DNA of 5,352 bases. Source: an uncultured Comamonadaceae bacterium. Its GTDB lineage: Bacteria; Pseudomonadota; Gammaproteobacteria; Burkholderiales; Burkholderiaceae_C. The stretch is from NCBI GenBank assembly GCA_937893415.1, contig CALBWZ010000189.1:1-5352 (forward strand), read 5' to 3'. Within the stretch, counting starts at the first letter, position 1. The number at the start of each line of letters is the position of its first letter. This document shows, one piece after another, positions 5,278 through 5,352 of the stretch. A program made the position numbers and the translations under genes. The notes beneath the pieces were generated by a model that was not told the origin of the DNA, did not search any database, and saw nothing but the letters and a program-made list of their open reading frames with translations.

Positions 5278-5352
5278 TCAATGGCGTGTGGTGATTACTG
5301 TCAGCCATCAGCGCAGCGGGATAGCCTCTCCTACGCCCAACACGCGGAACAG
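5265..5352. other. Unresolved right-edge region beyond CIRCE
   Basis: No gene can be assigned here. On the plus strand a frame is open from ATG 5281 to the window end (24 codons, beginning MACGDYCQ), with a GGGG at 5265-5268 rather far upstream for a ribosome-binding site. On the minus strand one frame is open from the edge and ends in TAG at 5263-5261, inside a CIRCE arm; another ends in TGA in the middle of the region. None of the translations is recognised. In other proteobacteria rpoH often follows ftsX, but neither minus frame looks like an FtsX C-terminus. Confidence 0.2.

Noticed and set aside
5255..5285. Sigma-32 promoter upstream of rpoH (TTGAA and CCCCTTA on the minus strand)
   Set aside because: The two elements are only about 4 nt apart, whereas sigma-32 promoters need about 12-15 nt.
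5281..5352. tRNA or structured RNA at the right edge
   Set aside because: No acceptor or anticodon stem pattern could be found in the GC-rich stretch on either strand.

Overview
The window looks like a piece of chromosome from a betaproteobacterium, most likely of the order Burkholderiales. The grounds are a GalU with a GGMGTR-type nucleotide-binding loop, an RpoH with an intact RpoH box, a CIRCE operator next to rpoH, and the order HAD phosphatase - small Rieske protein - S49 peptidase, which I recall as a common Burkholderiales neighbourhood. Base composition is moderate, with GC roughly half by eye. No rRNA, tRNA, insertion sequence, CRISPR array or phage gene is visible. This looks like core genome, densely coding.

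Layout: positions 2-2082 (+) carry three closely spaced genes. These are the 3' part of a HAD phosphatase (cut by the left edge), a small Rieske [2Fe-2S] protein overlapping it by 4 nt (ATGA), and a single-pass membrane S49 (SppA-type) peptidase 33 nt further on. After a 76-nt gap comes galU (2159-3055, +), encoding UTP-glucose-1-phosphate uridylyltransferase. galU converges on a ParA/MinD-like ATPase gene (3052-4047, -), and the two genes share bases of their stop codons. Upstream of the ATPase lies a 219-nt non-coding region with a good sigma70-type promoter for it, two small dyads, and the intrinsic terminator of the next gene. That gene is rpoH (4267-5205, -), encoding heat-shock sigma-32. 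The last 147 nt hold the rpoH control region, with a perfect CIRCE element 32 nt before the start codon, and about 70 nt of unresolved sequence at the right edge.

How they fit together: the left genes form a probable operon (phosphatase, Rieske, peptidase), possibly extended by galU. On the other strand, rpoH appears to be under HrcA/CIRCE control, which would put the sigma-32 regulon downstream of the HrcA repressor. The ATPase is an orphan, with no ParB or parS in view. It has a proline-rich N-terminus, a deviant Walker A motif, an altered switch II segment and a C-terminal GFLKRLF helix that resembles the membrane-targeting tail of MinD. The CIRCE-rpoH arrangement and this ParA/MinD-like chimera are the two most interesting items. 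I see no clear evidence of a wholly new multi-gene system.
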